Shown: positions 47,258 through 59,073 of the stretch, piece after piece
Numbering within the stretch: the stretch's first letter is position 1
Layout: the number at the start of each line of letters is the position of its first letter
Origin: Azolla caroliniana
Lineage: Eukaryota > Polypodiophyta
DNA length: 64,000 nucleotides
Reading direction: 5' to 3'
Assembly (NCBI GenBank): GCA_043228905.1
Contig: JBHGNT010000013.1
Span: 5,828,001-5,892,000, forward strand
The notes under the pieces: model-generated
What the model was told of the DNA's origin: nothing
The model's database searches: none
The model's input: the letters and a program-made list of their open reading frames with translations, nothing else
Translations under genes and position numbers: made by a program

Positions 47258-48703
47258 TCAGCGTAATCTCACATCAGCCGATGTCGAGGCCTTCTCGGTC
47301 GACGCGGTCTTCATCTTTAAAGACCTCTCACCGGTTCCCTCGGAGTCGAACTCGCGTCGGTCTGACTCGTTCCTATCCGTGCCGGAATCCAACACCTTCT
47401 TCTTCCCTTTCTCTTTGCGCGTAAACCGTCTCCTCGGCTTCCTGCGCGGGGAATGCACGGCCGAGTCTCCACTACTCGCCGGCTCTTCATCGGACTGGTC
47501 GTACCGACTCAGTCGTCCAATCGGTCCACTTAACCGGAGTGAAATCGGACTCTCTTCGCGGGTCTCAATTTCGGGCTCATCCGGAGGCATCTCGGCCTCG
47601 CTGACCTCATCGTCAGAACTCGGATTGGAGTCGGGGTTCGGAGTCGGGGGCAGGTACCAGGACACGGACTCGTCAAACACAACGTCGCGGCTGACGCGCG
47701 CTTGTTTGGTGCGAGGGTTATAGCACTTATAACTCTTTTGCTCGTCCGAGTAACCGACCAAGATGCATTTCTCGGCCTTTGCGTCCAGCTTCCTCCTTTT
47801 CTCCTTCAGTACATGCACATACGCGATGCTACCGAATACCCTCAAGTGTCGCAAATTCGGCTTCGTTCCGAAATATAGCTCGTGCGCCGACACTTTGTCT
47901 CCGATCCGGTTTTGGATGTATACCGCGGTCCTTACCGCCTCGGCCCAGTAGAACTTGGGCAAGCTCTTTTCCTCCAGCATTGCCCGTGCCGCTTCCACAA
48001 CTGACTGATTCTTCCTCTCGGCCACGTCGTTCTGCTCCGGCGTGTATCTACAACTGAATTCGCGCCGAATTTCCATTTGTTGTAGATAACCGTTGAATTG
48101 ACCGTAAAAGTACTCTTTCTCGCCATCCGACCGCAGGCACTTGATCTTTCGTCCCGTTTCCGTTTCCACGAACCCTTTGAGGTCCCGGAAACAGTCGAAG
48201 ACTTCGCTCTTCCTCTCAATGAGGTAGATCCATGTGTGCCACGTGTGGTCGTCGATGAAGGAGACGAAATATCGGCTCCCGCCAAGACTAACGTTTTGTG
48301 TCGGCCCCCATACATCGGAGTGTATAAGGTCGAGCTTATTCCGTCTCCGGTTTTGCTCGTTGGGGAAAGGAAGTCGGTGTTGCTTCCCGAGTTGGCAAGC
48401 TTCACAAATTTGTGGCTTTCGGCCACTAAATTTGGGCAATCCGAACACTACCTGTTTCGATTGCAGATCTTGAAGCCGTTGGTGGTTGACGTGGCCTATC
48501 CGCTTGTGCCACAAGTCGATGTCCGACTCGGATTTTTGTCCCTTTGCGAACATTGCGGTGCCGCCGTCAGTGGAGTCGAGGATGAACATCCTCCCGTCTC
48601 TGCACCCTTGCGCAATCACACGACCTTCTACCTCAATGAAGCACCCGAGGTGTGTAAACCGAACCTCCATCCCTTGGTCGACGATCTGTCCGACTGAGAC
48701 CAA
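47258..48703 (-). pseudogene. Copia-C integrase
   Basis: A 481-codon frame. It begins MVSVGQIVDQGMEVRF, then the HHCC region LWHKRIGHVNHQRL to CEACQLGKQHRLPF, then the integrase core with Asp in LIHSDVWGP and Asp in LRSDGEKEYF; the third site reads NDVAERKNQ, retaining Glu. The segment WAEAVRTAVYIQNR and the link region to RT follow (VSRDVVFDESVSWY), ending in an acidic, serine-rich linker. The frame stops short of the RT. Confidence 0.88.
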
Positions 48704-48725
48704 GTTCTTCGTGATTGTCGGAACG

Positions 48726-49922
48726 TCACAACACGTTCATGAGTTTCCCTTTCTGCCCGACATGGCTAAGGGGAACTTCTCCGACATTTGCGATCGGATG
48801 CGGAGTGTTGTCTCCAGTTGCGACTACTCCAGGTTGTATCGGTTTTTCAAGGTACGAGAACCACTCCTTATGGCTCGTCATGTGGTTTGACGCGCCGGAG
48901 TCTACGTACCACACCTCGTCCGATCTTGGGGTGCTCTGTTTCATTGAGTTTGCTTCGTGTCTCGTCACGAAGACAGACCCTTCTCCGACTCTCCCAGAGT
49001 CTTGGGCGTAGTGTGATCGCTGCCGATTTCCCTTGTCGGTATGTCCGGAGCCGTTTCCGTTTCCGGTTCTCTCCGAATCGGCGCGCTTCTTCCAGCACTC
49101 ACTTTCCTTGTGGCCTTTCTTGCCACAGTACCAGCACTCCACGATGGACTTCCCTTGCCGGTTCTCATCGCTTCGACTCCCCTGGTTTCCAGAGGGTCAT
49201 GAGTTGCTGTCGGCATCAATTTGGTGCCTTCTTCCTTGATCTCGTTGGCCGCCTCCATTGCGCGCCGACTCGCCTCGTCCTCCACGTCCACGAGGCCTAT
49301 CTCCCTCCGTGTACAACATTCTGCTGTCGGTGTGCGTGCTCGTCGACGCACCCGCGTGGTTCTCCTCTACCAGGAGCATCGACTGTAAGTCGAAAAAGGA
49401 CGGTGTATTCTCCCGGGTACACACAGCCGTTCGGAACACTCCGAACTTCGACGCCAAACCTCCGAGACAGATCTGGACCATCTCGCTCTCCTCGATGTTC
49501 ACCTCTATGGAGGCGAGGGAGTCGCAGATATCCTTGATCTTCGAGGTATAGTCCACCACCGACAAGTCGCGTTGTCGTAGGTTGCTCAACTCCTATCGGA
49601 GCTGAAGCTTCCTGGGTGTGGTGCTCGCGGCGAAAATCTTCTTCAGATTTTCCCACGCACCCTTCGGCGTCTTTGCATCCCGAACATAGCTCAATAGTTG
49701 TTCGCCCACACATGACGCGAAGCAGTACAATACCCTCCTCGCTGATTGCTCCCACGACGGGAAGTCTCTGTGTGTCGATTCGGGTGCCGTGTCATTAGCT
49801 CCTTCGACATAACTCCAGTAGCCGTGCCCGAGCAGGTACTAGTGCATCTTGTAGGACCAAGACGCGTAGTTGGTTCTGTCGAGCTTCTCTGTTGGAAGCG
49901 AGCTCGCCATGCCTCTATCCAT
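48726..49922 (-). pseudogene. Copia-C gag and protease
   Basis: Gag ATG at 49922 (MDRGMASSLPTEKLDRTNYA), interrupted by stops near 49840 and 49590. It carries AWENLKKIFAASTTPRKL, VQICLGGLASKFGVFRT and FFDLQSMLLVEENH. The zinc knuckle CWYCGKKGHKESECWKK lies near 49090-49140 and the protease motif WYVDSGASNHMTSH near 48880-48920. A frameshift after KGKLMNVL near 48726 separates it from the integrase. Confidence 0.86.
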
Positions 49923-49982
49923 CGTTCTTCTTGTTCTTCTTCGACAAGCTGTGTCGGCTGCAGAGAGGTTCTCAACCCTCGC

Positions 49983-49994
49983 GCTCTGATACCA
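49983..49994 (-). other. Primer-binding site of copia-C
   Basis: GCTCTGATACCA on the + strand, immediately inside the right LTR. Confidence 0.9.
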
Positions 49995-50386
49995 TGTAAA
50001 AAGTAACGTGCGGAAGCAAGTATGAAGACCGAACAGAAGGAAGGAAACTCAGGTTCAATGGAGAGCTTGAGCTTACGCAGTATACTCGGGAGAGACAGAG
50101 AGAGTGATAGAGAGAAAAACACACGAACTATATTCAAAAACTCAGTCTGTACATAAGACGTGCTCAGTGAACACTTTTATACAAGTCCTAGAAGGACTGA
50201 CCGAAGTACTGACAGTACTTCAATGCTCATCAAGAGCTCCTACACTAACTCCCAAATATATTCCTCACGGAATATCTTTCCTAACGACCTCCCGATTTAC
50301 GCACTCGGCCTAACCAATCGGTCCCAACCAATCCGGTCCTCGGCTTCTTCAGCCGATCCGGCCAATGTTGAGCTTGTCTCTCAACA
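49995..50386 (-). repeat. Copia-C 5' LTR (right copy)
   Basis: 392 bp, directly adjoining the primer-binding site. It contains an extra CCTCGGCTTCTTCAGCC segment compared with the left copy. Confidence 0.88.
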
Positions 50387-50459
50387 CACACACACACAAA
50401 CACACATATATATATGCTTGTGCAGTTTAACTTGGGCATCACAATGGTTCAAGGAATAA

Positions 50460-50508
50460 AAGGGTATTACTTACTTTAGGCTCTATTCATTTCGTAAGCA
50501 AGTAGATA

Positions 50509-50546
<38 letters not shown>

Positions 50547-50915
50547 TCTTTTAGAAAACCAACTACATCAAACCAAAGTGAGGGACAGGAAAAGAGAGAA
50601 AGAGACAATGAAATAATTTAAGCTTGAAGTAGTATTGAAGCATGTTTCCAAGGTTTGGATAAACAATTTCAACATCTGTTTCCATAAGCTTTCTCATAAC
50701 AGTACATCTCTATTGTTTAGTTGGATAAACAATCAGTCCATAAGTAAACAACCTTATTGTACTTCTTGAGTTTTTTGCATTTGAAATTATATTAATACAT
50801 CAAAGTTCTATAGCTTTGAACTCTCAACATTTACCTAGTTTAGGTGCCAATGATCAATATAATATTGATTGCATCATAGCCATGAAACGATGGTAAGCTA
50901 ATTATGGATGTCTTT
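50460..50915 (+). repeat. Dispersed repeat R, copy 3
   Basis: Shares TATTACTTACT, CATTTCGTAAGCAAGTAG, GAGGGACAGGAAAAGAGAGA and GGTGCCAATGATCA with copy 2. It includes (TA)n(CA)n near 50505-50550. An LTR-like repeat starts at 50919, inside what copy 2 shows as continuous R sequence (after GGATGTCTT). Confidence 0.65.
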
Positions 50916-50918
50916 TGT

Positions 50919-51159
50919 TGTTGGGGTGGGGGTGAAGCCTAGAACACCCAAAATAAGAGGGAAAAAGTTATTCATTACATACCCCATAGGGGGTTTATAT
51001 AATACATCCAATGTAACGGTTACATGACTGTTATAAATAAGATCGTTACACATTCTTGTACACATACTCATCCTCACACACTCATTTACTTTACACATAC
51101 ACATCAACCATATCATTACACCTACCCTTATGCCTCCCTGTATATTCTTACGAGTAGCA
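50919..51159. repeat. LTR-like direct repeat K, left copy
   Basis: TGTTGGGGTGGG...GAGTAGCA. It matches 53304-53601 but lacks about 65 bases near 50945. The TG...CA ends and paired arrangement suggest LTRs of a short non-autonomous element. No primer-binding site was found. Confidence 0.5.
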
Positions 51160-53303
51160 CATGGCACGCCTGTCGGACAGTGCATTGCACGGTTAACCCA
51201 CTCTCCATGGCAACTCCTCTCGACTGGAACTCCATCGGTCGTCTCAACGGTCAGAGATCCCTCGACCGGATCACTGCTCTACGATCGATAACTTTGATCG
51301 GAGCTTTGCCTGACTTGAACCTTCTCGTTCTGTCAGGACAAGTCACAATTAGATCATACACCAATTAGCTAGTTCACTGTGGCATGGGTCGTGAAATTGT
51401 GTTGTGCATTTGTGTATTCTTTCTTTCATCATGTGAAGTGAGCTTTATATTTTTTACCCTTTGGTCTTTAAAATTTTGCCCTCAAGTTTTTTTAAATTTT
51501 TTAAATTTTATGGCCATGATTTTTCGAAATTTTCTCTTCTACCCTCCAGTTTTTGGAATTTGGTCTCATGTCCTCGAGCTTTTGAAATTCCAGTATCTGC
51601 CCTCGAACTTCTGAAATTCGGTTTTATGCCCTTCTCCTCTTTCCTTTCAACTGCTTTTCTTACTTCCTCGTCGTCACTTTCTTCTTATTCTTCTGTTTTC
51701 TTTGCTTTGTCTTCTTCTACTTCTTTCTCTTCTTCCTTTCTGTTTTCTTCTCTGTCTTTGTCTTCTTCCTGCGTTTTTCTCCTTCCTTTCTTCCATTTCT
51801 TCTTCACCTTCATCCGTTTCTCCTTATTTAGCCATGGCAAGAGCTCGGTGGAGCTCTCTCTCTACTATGTCTTGGTCTGTGTCTGTGTCTGTGTCTGTCA
51901 AAGTCGTTTCTGTTCGTCGGCCGTCGGTCGTGCCTGTCCGTTGGCCACCTGTCGATTGTCGCCGTCGCGGACTGTCCGACGGCCATCTCTCAGTTCGGCC
52001 GGCTGAGTCGTCGGTGGTCGTGTTTGTTTGGCTAGTGTCTTCTTTTTTGTCGTCTGGCTCTTTGGTCGTCTCTCTTGCGTGGCTGTTTGGCCATACTCTC
52101 GGCTGGCCGCGCATCTCAGCCATATTCTCGGCCGCACGTTTTGGCCGTCTTCTCGGTGGCGCGTCTCGTCTCGGCCATGCTCTCTCGCCCGTTGTTTCTC
52201 AGCCATCACTTGGCCGTAGTATTCTCGGCCGTACGTGGCCATCGGCCCAGCCACCATTGTTTAGCCAATGCAATCTGTCTGGCTCGTCTATGCCTCGAGT
52301 CTCACCTCAGCCCGTGTCCCCCTATGCGGCTGCCTCGTCTTGATTGTCCTTCCTGCCTCCCCCTGAAGCTCTCTCTTCTTGAGTTGCACTTAGATTCGGG
52401 TAGATCTAGAGGTCAATCTCGTGGTATATTCATAGTACGAAAACTCTTGAACTACTTTCTGAGATTCTTTGAGAAGACCAGCATCATCTTGCTGCGCAGA
52501 GCTTAAATGAGGACGTGCATAATGACATGAATCAACAAACAACCGCACCTTTCTTCAGTGCAATCATGTCTTTCAAGCATATCTTGAAATCGATGCAGTC
52601 CATGACGCAACATCTCTGACTCAAGCATATAAAGCACTTTCTGAGCTGCATCAAGAAACTCATACCTAGCATACATATAAACCAATGTGCTTCCACCGCT
52701 TTTTGATACTAGAATATGCATTTTAGATCCATTTCGTGGATCTTTAAGCTTTTCTGAAGTAATTAGTAATGCCACAAGAGTGACACTACACATACAAACA
52801 GGAACATTCATCTCCATTTCCTCATATAATGTCAAGTGTTCATGGGTGGGCATTGAAGGAGGAGAACTGGGTAATGGAAACAGAGGATGGGTACTCTAAA
52901 GCTAGCAAAAGGTGAGATGTAGCAAGCGACACAGGGCAGGTCTAGGGTAAGGGCAAGCTATGGTGAGAATCTTCTTTTTCTTCTTCAAGCTCGGCTATGA
53001 ACTGGACATATAGATAAAGGGAGAGACACTTCTTCTTAAGGGATGGGTGGGGGAAACTGAATAAACTCCTCTCATGGCACACCCACCCTTTCTTTCTTCG
53101 GTTTCACCAACACACAAACATAGAGGAGCAAAGAGGGAGTGGGAGCTTTAGGCATCATGGCCATGGACGACGTTGCTTGGCTTTAGGTTTCCTTCACAAT
53201 AGTAGACACCCACACACTTGGGCATACTCGCAAATAAGACAGAGTTGCAAACCCTAAACTTCTTCTCAAAGGACGGTCGTCCGTTCAGACGTGCCAAAAG
53301 TGT
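51160..53303. other. Interior between K repeats
   Basis: A TC-rich stretch from about 51410 to 52380 gives Ser/Leu/Phe or Ser/Val-rich frames that look non-coding. The only homology-like signal is the PPR-like relic at 52503-52853. No gag or pol motif was found. Confidence 0.45.
52503..52853 (-). pseudogene. PPR-like fragment
   Basis: A 116-codon reverse frame. The segment LTLYEEMEMNVPVC, then VTLVALLITSEKLKDP and LVYMYARYEFLDAAQKVLYM, follows the spacing of PLS-class pentatricopeptide repeats (an L-x-EM unit, then the LVDMYAKCGxLxxAxKVF unit). Only about two repeats remain and the rest diverges, so it is a captured or eroded piece, not a gene. PPR proteins bind organellar RNA; this fragment lacks any targeting sequence. 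Confidence 0.45.
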
Positions 53304-53601
53304 TGTTGGGGTGGGGGGTGAAGCCTAGAATGGCTTCACCCCCCTCCCAAGCGGGTATGATATAGAGAGAGAAGGAGAGAGTGAAAATAAGAATGACACC
53401 CAAAATAAGTGGGAAAAAGTTATTCATTACATACCCCATAGGGGGTTTATATAATACATCCAATGTACCGGTTACATGACCGTTATTATGTGCATGTGTC
53501 CATACACATACTTATCCTCACACTCATTTACTTTACACATACATATCAACCACATCATTACACCTACCCTTATGCCTCCCTGTATATTCTTACGGGTAAC
53601 A
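53304..53601. repeat. LTR-like direct repeat K, right copy
   Basis: TGTTGGGGTGGG...GGGTAACA. It contains TTCATTACATACCCCATAGG and TTTATATAATACATCC, shared with the left copy, plus a GA-rich insert near 53356-53390. Confidence 0.5.
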
Positions 53602-54879
53602 TCTTCTACCAACAAGACTAGATGTTTTGAATAGTGAAAGAAACAACAACATACTGTCAAGATTCAAATTCTTGACCTCTTGTATTATAGTCAAATGCTA
53701 TATTGTAACCAACACATCCAAGTACATGGTCATGTGTTCATGACACAGTCCTAGGTTCAAGTCCACGTTAAGCATAATGTTCATGGATTCATGACACTCA
53801 TGACACAGTCCTGGGTTCAAGTCCAAGTAAAGCATAATGTTCACGAATTCATGACACAAACTACTCCTTAATCTTCTATATGCTTGTACATTCTAACTTG
53901 GGCATCACAATGATTAGAGATTATTCCTAATGTAAACATAAGATAGATATATAAGAAAAAAGAGATAAAAGGGTATTGATCCACCTGATCACCACCGAGC
54001 GAAGAGATCAAGACATAATCAAGCCTTGATTGGCGTCCCACAACATTGCCATGACATCGAGTTGTACTAGTGTCGTGGATGATTGTGGTCACTAGGAGAA
54101 AGGTCCGTTAGATGTGTGTGAAGAAGGGTGTGAACAGATGTACATGAAAAGAAGTCGTATGTATAAACAATCATAAGTATTATAGTATTAACAAGTACAA
54201 GGTAGAGTATTTTAATAGGTACTTTATGATCCACCAAAAAGAGTGATGGGAGGAAATCGTGGAGGGAATATCTCACAGAAAACGACTAACAAAGTAGCAT
54301 GGAGATATAACAAGGAAGGGAAGATGTTTGTTTGAGAGATAAGTCATTTTGGAGGAAAAGTTGCCGTCAAATTGTGTTTTGGAGTACTATAGGTTTCCTG
54401 TAACGATCAACCGGTGAAGTGGTGTGCGGCCTCTGCTTGTGTTGGAAGCTCGTGTGCTCCCGACTAAAGGCTAACTAGTCTGCATGATTGTTGAGCTCGA
54501 AGTTTTGTTTCTAGCCCAAGGCCAACTTTATATTCTTTCTTAGTGTTTAATCGATTATTTGGAGTTGATTAATCTGGGGGCTCACTCTGTGATGCCTGTT
54601 TGTCTCTCCTTGAGTTGTGTCAATATTCCTAACTTGTTTGCGGTGTTCAGGGAGGTATCGTTCTTCTCTCCTCTGTTCTACACTTCCTGATTCATGTCTG
54701 TGAGCATGTGTATTCATCATCTAGATTTTGGCGATAGAGCCACATCGGATATGGCTCTATGAGCCCATGTCCTCATTAAATAGACTCGGATAACTAGGCT
54801 AGATCGGTTGCTACGAACCTCAACTGCCACTCATTCTTAACCTCAACTGGTAAAGGAGCTTTGAGAAGCTCATAGATTG
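53602..54879. other. Region without recognised gene
   Basis: It contains a short tandem duplication near 53725-53860 (GTTCATGACACAGTCCTAGG and TCATGACACAGTCCTGGG, each followed by TTCAAGTCCA and AAGCATAATGTTCA) and, near 53890, CTTGGGCATCACAATG shared with the R repeat at about 50431. Nothing else was identified. Confidence 0.4.
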
Positions 54880-56860
54880 TGGGAGACCTTCGACGAGGGG
54901 CTATTAGAGACATATGGCTATGAGAGACTGAAGGGGTGAGATCATTGCGAGTTTTGATAGGTGGGTAGTGTTAGCGAAGGCCCATTGAGGCACAATGAAA
55001 GCATTCCTAGAGTTTGAGCGATGCTATGCTCGACTCTCATAACGGGAACAATGACTGGTGGGCGTGGATAAGGTCTTATTATTCATGAAGTCCATTGACT
55101 GAAGGGAATATATGGCCATAGGACTCAAGCTCAAAGACGATGATGGCCTCACCGAGGACTAGATGGATGTAAAGAGTGTAACAAGAAGCACACAGGACCC
55201 TCGCCAGCCATGACATGGCCCGCCAACGGTTAAAGGAGGGTGAAGTGCGATGGTGTGCCATCACAACAAGAAGTGGGCATGCCAGGGATGGTTCGACGGT
55301 GCTCGACGTCAAGTCCTTGATAAGGTTGATGCCAAAGAGAGGTTTATTATGGAGTCAGGATCAGAATGATCGAAGGTTGAGGAGGAAGTCGCTTCCTTGG
55401 GCACAAAGGACAGGGCCTATGTGGAGGTCGTGATACGGTGCAAGGGTACCTTGGGAGAGAATGCAGAGCAAGACACTCTCTCATCTTGCGAAGGATTGAC
55501 AGATGAGGATAAGGCTGGGAGCTGTGGAGGGATAGACGCCGCTTCAAGAGTGGATTTCCCACACCAGTTCTTGGCAGTTTGGCAGTTGTGCCCGACAACC
55601 AATGTGAGACCGAAGAGACGGAAGGTGACGGCAGGAAAATAGAGGACCAAGCCAACGAGGACGATGACAACGAGACATTTGGCGAAAGACAAGACCTCCC
55701 CACTTTGGTTCTAGAGACTTTGGTGGGCCCATGTGTCAATATGAAAAAGTGGAGAACAGAGACAACGGCAAGGAGGAGGAGGATGACAACAGAAAATGGG
55801 ATCTCTCCACACTAGTTCTAGAGACTTTGGCAATTCTGCCCGAGAGCCAACATGAGACTAGAGAAATGGAAGATGGCAATAAGGAAACAAGGCCCCACGC
55901 CAATGTATGTGAAGGGAAGGAGGTTGTCAACGATGAGGCTAAGGAAAAAGCTGAGGGAAAGCTCTATGAAGAGGCAAGAGGCGGCAAGGAAGGGAGGGGC
56001 AAGAGCTAACCTGGAAGGAAAATGGTTTGGTCTGATACTAGTCGGTCAAACCCGACTCACATGAGATCTAACTCGGATGAAACCGATTGGTCAAACCCAA
56101 TCTAGAAGGAAGCCGACCCGGTCGAGACCGATTGATTGAGACCAATTTGGCCAACTTGAAGAGAGGATCTAAACGAAAATTGACTAAACCAGAACACTAC
56201 CAACCAAGATTGATCCAAATAGAAGTTGGGTTGGCCTAGTTGATGGTCGAAGTGATCAACTGGTGACATCCGGTTGGGGTTGGTGGGAGCAAGGAGGAGG
56301 CCAAGCGAGCATGACGACTATGAGGAAGAAGACGAAGATCAAGAAGAATCCTCCACACTTAAACCTGAGACTTTGGCAGTTGCGGATCAACATAAGAACG
56401 GAGAGACAGAGGGTGGTGGCGAGGAGTCGAAGGTTGAAGAGGGCAAGGGTTTCAGAAAGGATGAAAGGAGTGTTATGGGGGACAATTGGAGCCAAGAAGG
56501 CCAATCATATTGGAAGGGTGATCCTCAAGACAAGGCGGTGATATTGGAGGCCACGGAAGAGACCAAACTAGACTACACTAACACGGATGTCAGGATGGTG
56601 ATGGACTCTACCATAAGAGAACACCACAACAAAATGAGAAGCATGTAATGTGGTCACATAAGGGCCTAGGCATGAGCACATATTCGAAGGAGATCAATGT
56701 CAACGGGAAGTGATCAAAGAATAAAGAAGGACGACACGCCAAATTGCCTGGGTCAAAGGAAAGTTGGGCCGGCAGCGGCACATACAAGGTGCATGGCAAA
56801 CAATATCTGGCATGCGGTGTGAATGGTTGGGAGCTCAATTGGAGGACATGGGAAGAGGGG
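54880..56860 (+). pseudogene. Decayed relative of element X
   Basis: Translation around 54998-55170 gives KAFLEFERCYARLS, KVLLFMKSID and DDDGLTED, the gag-like pattern of X with stops. Further on, CCTGAGACTTTGGCAGTTGC (56364) matches 4497, and several LETLA / ETEEMEG-type modules recur at 55570, 55710 and 55830. No LTR was recognised. It is much more AT-rich and diverged than the X copy at 1549-22676, so it is an old insertion. It passes into copia fragment F without a clear boundary. Confidence 0.6.
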
Positions 56861-57623
56861 TCTGGTAGGCAAAGCGCAAGGACATGGTCGCTCCTTCTGG
56901 TCAAGACCACCGATGAGACGAAATGGACCATAGGAGTTGGTGCATGTACTGATGTGTGTCAAGTGGACATGAAATCACATGCCGGATCGCAGTACTTCGT
57001 GACATTCATAGATGACCACAGCCGGAAGTTGTGAATCTCTTCAAGTGTTGTCCATCTTCAAGGAGCTCCATGCAAGAGTGGAAAAGGAAACCAGTCGGAA
57101 GCTAAAGGCAATTCGGGCAGATAACGGAGGCAAATATCAAGGGTAGTTCAAGGACTATTGCGGGTCGAAGGGAATCCAGCTCGAATTTATCATGCTGAAG
57201 ATGTCGGAATTGAACGGGCAGGCTAAACGGATGAACTAGACCATAATGGAGAGAGTTTGGTGCATGTTGGCATATGCAGAGCTACCCAAGATGTTTTGGG
57301 CTAAGGCGCTGATGAGAGCGACCTACGTGATAAACAGATCACCCTCAACACCCTTGGATGGAGACACACCGCAGAGCGTACGGACCGGTAAGGACATGTC
57401 TTACCGACATCTGAAGGTGTTCGAGTGTCTCGCCTATGTGTGTGTTGCAAAAGACAAGAGAGCGAAGTTGGATCCGAAGTCCCAACCTTGCATATTCCTC
57501 GGATACGGTGACGATGAGTTTGGCTATCGAGTGTTGGACCTGATTGACAAGAAGGTTTTCCGGAGTCGGGACATCATCTTCATGGAGGATAAGACCATTG
57601 CTGATTGGGAGTCGGAGAAGAAG
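56860..57623 (+). pseudogene. Copia fragment F (integrase region), left of copia-G
   Basis: Similar to copia-D from about 42730 onward: CTDVCQVDMKSHAGSQYFVT with the first integrase Asp, then FIDDHSRKL and a stop, a degraded IRADNGGKY, and a frame from 57246 (ERVWCMLAYAELPKMFWA, then LKVFECLAYVCVAKD and FLGYGDDEFGYRVLD). Stops and small indels abound. It ends at the AGAAG target duplication of copia-G (57619-57623) and resumes at 63260. Confidence 0.8.
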
Positions 57624-58020
57624 TGTTGAGTGACAAGCTCAACATTGGGTGCGTAATACGACGCATAACCCAGTGTGTAGACTGGACGCATAACTTGGCC
57701 GAAAGGCCGTTAGAGAGATATTCCTCGTAAGGAATAATTTTGGGAGTGAGTGTCGAGGCTCATTTATAAGCAGTCAAGTAATGTCGGTACTTGTGTCAGT
57801 CCGATTGTCAGGGCTTGTATAAAAGGTACTCACTGAGCACGAAGTATGTACAGAGTGTTGTTATTTTTGAAATTGAACTATTGTGTGTGCTCTCTCTCTC
57901 TCTCTCCATCTCTCCATTTCCATTTCCATCACTGTGTTTTCTACGTTTAACGAACTCTCTTATTTCCAAACTGTATACACTGTGTTTACGCATATGCTTC
58001 CGCACACGCTATTCTTTACA
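57624..58020 (+). repeat. Copia-G 5' LTR
   Basis: 397 bp, TGTTGAGTGACAAG...TTCTTTACA, with TATAAAA at 57818-57824 and a CT tract near 57892-57912. Confidence 0.92.
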
Positions 58021-58032
58021 TGGTATCAGAGC
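58021..58032 (+). other. Primer-binding site of copia-G
   Basis: TGGTATCAGAGC starts immediately after the 5' LTR. Confidence 0.93.
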
Positions 58033-58128
58033 ACGAGGGTTGAAGTCCTCTACAACTGACAACAAAAGCTTGCGACCAAACAGAGTTGAAGTTGTTCTTC
58101 GTTTTTCAGAAAAGGAAAAGACAACAAA

Positions 58129-59073
58129 ATGGACAGAGGTATGGGAAGCTCACTTCCGACTGAAAAGCTCACTTCCGCATCTTGGTCATACAAGATCCAC
58201 CAGTACCTACTCGGCCATGGCTACTGGAGTTACGTCAAAGGAGCTAATGATACAACACCCAACTCGACACACAAGGATTTTTCGGCTTCGGAACAAGCGG
58301 CAAGTAGAGTTCTCTACTGCTTTGCCTCCTGTGTGAGCGACCAACTGTTAAGCTACATTCGGGATCCTAAGACGCTGAAGTACGCGTGGGCGAATCTCAA
58401 AAGGATTTTCGTTGCTAGCGCAATGGCCAGGAAGCTGCAGCTCAGATAGGAACTCGACAATGTCCGACAGAAAGATCTGTCTGTGGCCGATTACATGGCT
58501 TGGATCAAGGAAATATGCGACTCTCTCGCCTCCGTCAACGTGAACGTCGAGGAGGACGAGATAGTGCAAGTGTGCCTTGGTGGTCTAGCATCCAAGTTTG
58601 GAGCTTTTCGAACGACAATCTGTACGAGGGAGAATACGGCTTCGTTTTTCGAACTTCAGTTAATGTTGCTCATGGAGGAAAACCACGCGGATGCGTCGAC
58701 GAGTACGCACACCGATGGCAAGATGCTATACATGGAGGAAGATGGGCCCCATGGTCGTGGTGGACGAGGCGGATTGGCGCGCATTGGAGGCAGCCGAAAA
58801 GAGCAGAATGGACGGCATAATCGAGATGCCGGAAGCAATTCTGAACCCTCTAGAAGCAAGGGGAGTCATGGCGGTACCAGAAGACGGAAAGAGAAGGCCG
58901 CTTTGGAATGAAAGTACTATGGCAAGAAAGGCCACAGATAGAGGGAGTACTAGAAGAAACAAGCCGATTCAGACAAAGCTGGATCAAGCTGAAGAGACGC
59001 AGGAAGGCGTCAAAAGTCGCACTATGCTGAGGGCTCCGAACGAGCGAGAAATGGATCAGGCCCAGCCTTCGTA
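58129..59073 (+). pseudogene. Copia-G gag
   Basis: ATG at 58129 (MDRGMGSSLPTEKLTSAS). TAG at 58447 interrupts it; the same frame resumes with MADYMAWIKEICDSLASVNV, VQVCLGGLASKFGAFRT and FFELQLMLLMEENH to 58911. The zinc knuckle is lost: the frame changes near 58905 (the alternate frame gives ESTMARKATDRG). It is a near twin of copia-C gag. Confidence 0.87.

Larger units (their letters stand above)
33696..50386 (-). mobile_element. Copia-C, decayed Ty1/copia element containing nested copia-D and copia-E
   Basis: LTRs at 33696-34062 and 49995-50386 (TGTAAAAAGT...TCAACA), primer site 49983-49994, purine tract beside the left LTR (CTCCCCCTCAAGC on the + strand). The flanks are microsatellite (TATAT left, CACAC right), so no target duplication survives. 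Removing D and E leaves about 5.6 kb. Same family as copia-G. The coding region has several stops. Confidence 0.88.

Noticed and set aside
51461-52343. Two overlapping frames of about 180-210 codons
   Set aside because: Low-complexity Ser/Leu/Phe and Ser/Val/Arg sequence from a TC-rich strand; no domain or gene structure.
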